Of a stretch of DNA of 64,000 nt, positions 63,164 to 64,000 are shown one piece after another. The notes beneath the pieces are model-generated. The model was not told the DNA's origin and ran no database searches. It saw only the letters and a list, made by a program, of their open reading frames with translations. Within the stretch, counting starts at the first letter, position 1. Every line of letters begins with the position of its first letter. A program made the position numbers and the translations under genes. This stretch comes from Polyangiaceae bacterium (GTDB lineage Bacteria; Myxococcota_A; Polyangia; Polyangiales; Polyangiaceae): positions 1 through 64,000 of the forward strand of contig JADJYE010000012.1 of assembly GCA_016719945.1 (NCBI GenBank), given 5' to 3'.

Positions 63164-63840
63164 TCGCCGTCCGTCTGCGCCTTGCAGCACACCGGCAGCT
63201 CGGCGCGCAGCAGCTCCACGGCCCGCGTGGCCTTCTCCAGGAACGAGGGCGTGCTGTCGACGAACATCCGCCGCGGGTGGCCTTGCCAGGCCTCCTCGAT
63301 CTTCGCGTCGATCACCGCGGCCTCGCTGGCGTCCTCGACCCGCAGGGGGTTGGTCCGATCGTAGGCCCCGTCGGGCGCGACCCTCAGGTGCAGCACCGCC
63401 GCATAGCGGGACAGCTCGCGCTCGCGCGTCGTCTCGAGGGAGGAGAAGAAATCGGCCGGGTCTCCGGGCCAATACGCGAGCCCGTCGAGCGTACCTCGGT
63501 CGCACAGGCCCACCCCCACGAGCCCCTCCTCGCGGACCATCTGCTCGACCTGCGACTGAACGTAGTAGATCGCTCGCTGCGCCGCGCGGCGCCCCGGCCT
63601 CGAGCTCGAGCGGGGGAAGCCTCCGCCGAACAGGATGCTCGCCGCCTCCGGGAGGACGGCGGCGTGGTCGCACAGCGTTCGCCGCACCAGCTCGAGCACG
63701 GCGGTCTTGCCAGCGCCGGGGCCGCCGGTGACGACGACGAGCTTGGCGGCATGTCTCGCCGCGCCGCACCCGCACTCGACACTGCCGACGGGGAGACTGA
63801 CGCGGGGCTGGGGAGCGGGCGGGGGCGGGGGAGGGCTCAT
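63139..63840 (-). CDS. AAA-type NTPase/kinase-like protein
   Basis: This 233-residue protein has Walker A GGPGAGKT (about residues 39-46) and the layout of small P-loop NTPases of the AAA_28 type: VLPEAASILFGGGFPR, DRGTLDGLAYWPGDPADFF, VLHLRVAP, then NPLRVEDASEAAVIDAKIEEAW and HPRRMFVDSTPSFLEKA. Such proteins look like nucleoside or small-molecule kinases; a defined substrate is not known. The N-terminus is Pro-rich with CGCGAARH, which might bind metal. It is convergent with the copper operon and not obviously related to it. Confidence 0.8.
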   Translation of the reverse strand: MSPPPPPPAPQPRVSLPVGSVECGCGAARHAAKLVVVTGGPGAGKTAVLELVRRTLCDHAAVLPEAASILFGGGFPRSSSRPGRRAAQRAIYYVQSQVEQMVREEGLVGVGLCDRGTLDGLAYWPGDPADFFSSLETTRERELSRYAAVLHLRVAPDGAYDRTNPLRVEDASEAAVIDAKIEEAWQGHPRRMFVDSTPSFLEKATRAVELLRAELPVCCKAQTDGEAARVMAE

Positions 63841-64000
63841 GATGTTTCCCCCCGGAAAGCAGCCAACACTCTACCCCAAGGCTCGGCTCTGTCGACAGCT
63901 TGGCGCATCGCCGCTCTCCACGCTAAGACGTCGGCTCGATGAACCCTCGCCTAATGGAGCTGGTCCAGGGCGGCGGCTGAGCGCGCAAGCTCCCCGCCGA
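63841..64000. other. Intergenic to window end
   Basis: Upstream region of the NTPase gene. A 13-codon frame (63939-63980) has no supporting features. I see no clear promoter or repeat. Confidence 0.4.

Noticed and set aside
63939..63980. 13-codon ORF at the window end
   Set aside because: Too short, with no ribosome binding site or conservation clue.

Overview
This is a very GC-rich window from a large bacterial genome. The gene content points to Myxococcota, probably the Polyangia/Sorangiineae side. It has serine/threonine kinases fused to ATPase and TPR regions, many secreted lipoproteins with Gly/Ala-rich linkers, a DUF1592/DUF1552 pair, FG-GAP/UnbV and DUF5648 proteins, orphan VgrG islands with DUF2169 proteins, and a cysteine-rich ECF sigma factor beside copper genes. 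The assignment rests on gene content only; there is no rRNA in the window.

Layout. 0-5.4 kb: the 3' end of a trypsin-like protease gene, a Rieske oxygenase gene, a P-domain lipoprotein and two genes of unknown function. 5.5-15.1 kb: a kinase-ATPase-TPR regulator, a di-heme peroxidase-like protein, a tiny lipoprotein, an FG-GAP/UnbV lipoprotein and a second, membrane-anchored kinase. 15.1-19.5 kb: a murein endopeptidase-like gene overlapping an L,D-transpeptidase, then an envelope protein. 19.5-26.4 kb: a cytochrome-like protein, a degenerate membrane-bound sigma54-activator-like protein, a TlpA-like thioredoxin, lipoproteins, a PrsW protease and ndk. 26.4-31.0 kb: type VI secretion (T6SS) cassette 1 (VgrG, AAA ATPase, Eag-like chaperone, effector with a PAAR-like end). 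31.1-35.0 kb: DUF1592 and DUF1552 proteins and a DUF5648 lipoprotein in one operon. 35.0-36.0 kb: an intergenic repeat cluster. 36.0-37.1 kb: a GH25 muramidase. 37.2-54.3 kb: T6SS cassette 2, a long minus-strand operon with three VgrGs, an unassigned protein, a DUF4150 effector, DUF2169 adaptors, a Cys-less ketosynthase-like protein, a HEAT protein and a Cys-cluster protein; a further DUF2169 gene is divergent. 54.3-63.1 kb: a peptidase-like PDZ lipoprotein, thioredoxin, and a copper module (CorE-like sigma factor, CopA ATPase, HMA chaperone, multicopper oxidase, metal-binding lipoprotein, TolC-like protein). 63.1-63.8 kb: a small NTPase.

How the genes work together. The two T6SS cassettes carry spike, adaptor and effector genes but no sheath, baseplate or membrane-complex genes, so they must use an apparatus encoded elsewhere. 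The copper module looks like a self-contained unit for sensing, chaperoning, exporting and oxidising copper.

Quality warning. At least ten genes, all convincing homologues in pieces, are broken by single-base frameshifts, most of them in short G or C runs. This fits uncorrected assembly indels better than ten real pseudogenes. For these genes I give the full span and the approximate break position.
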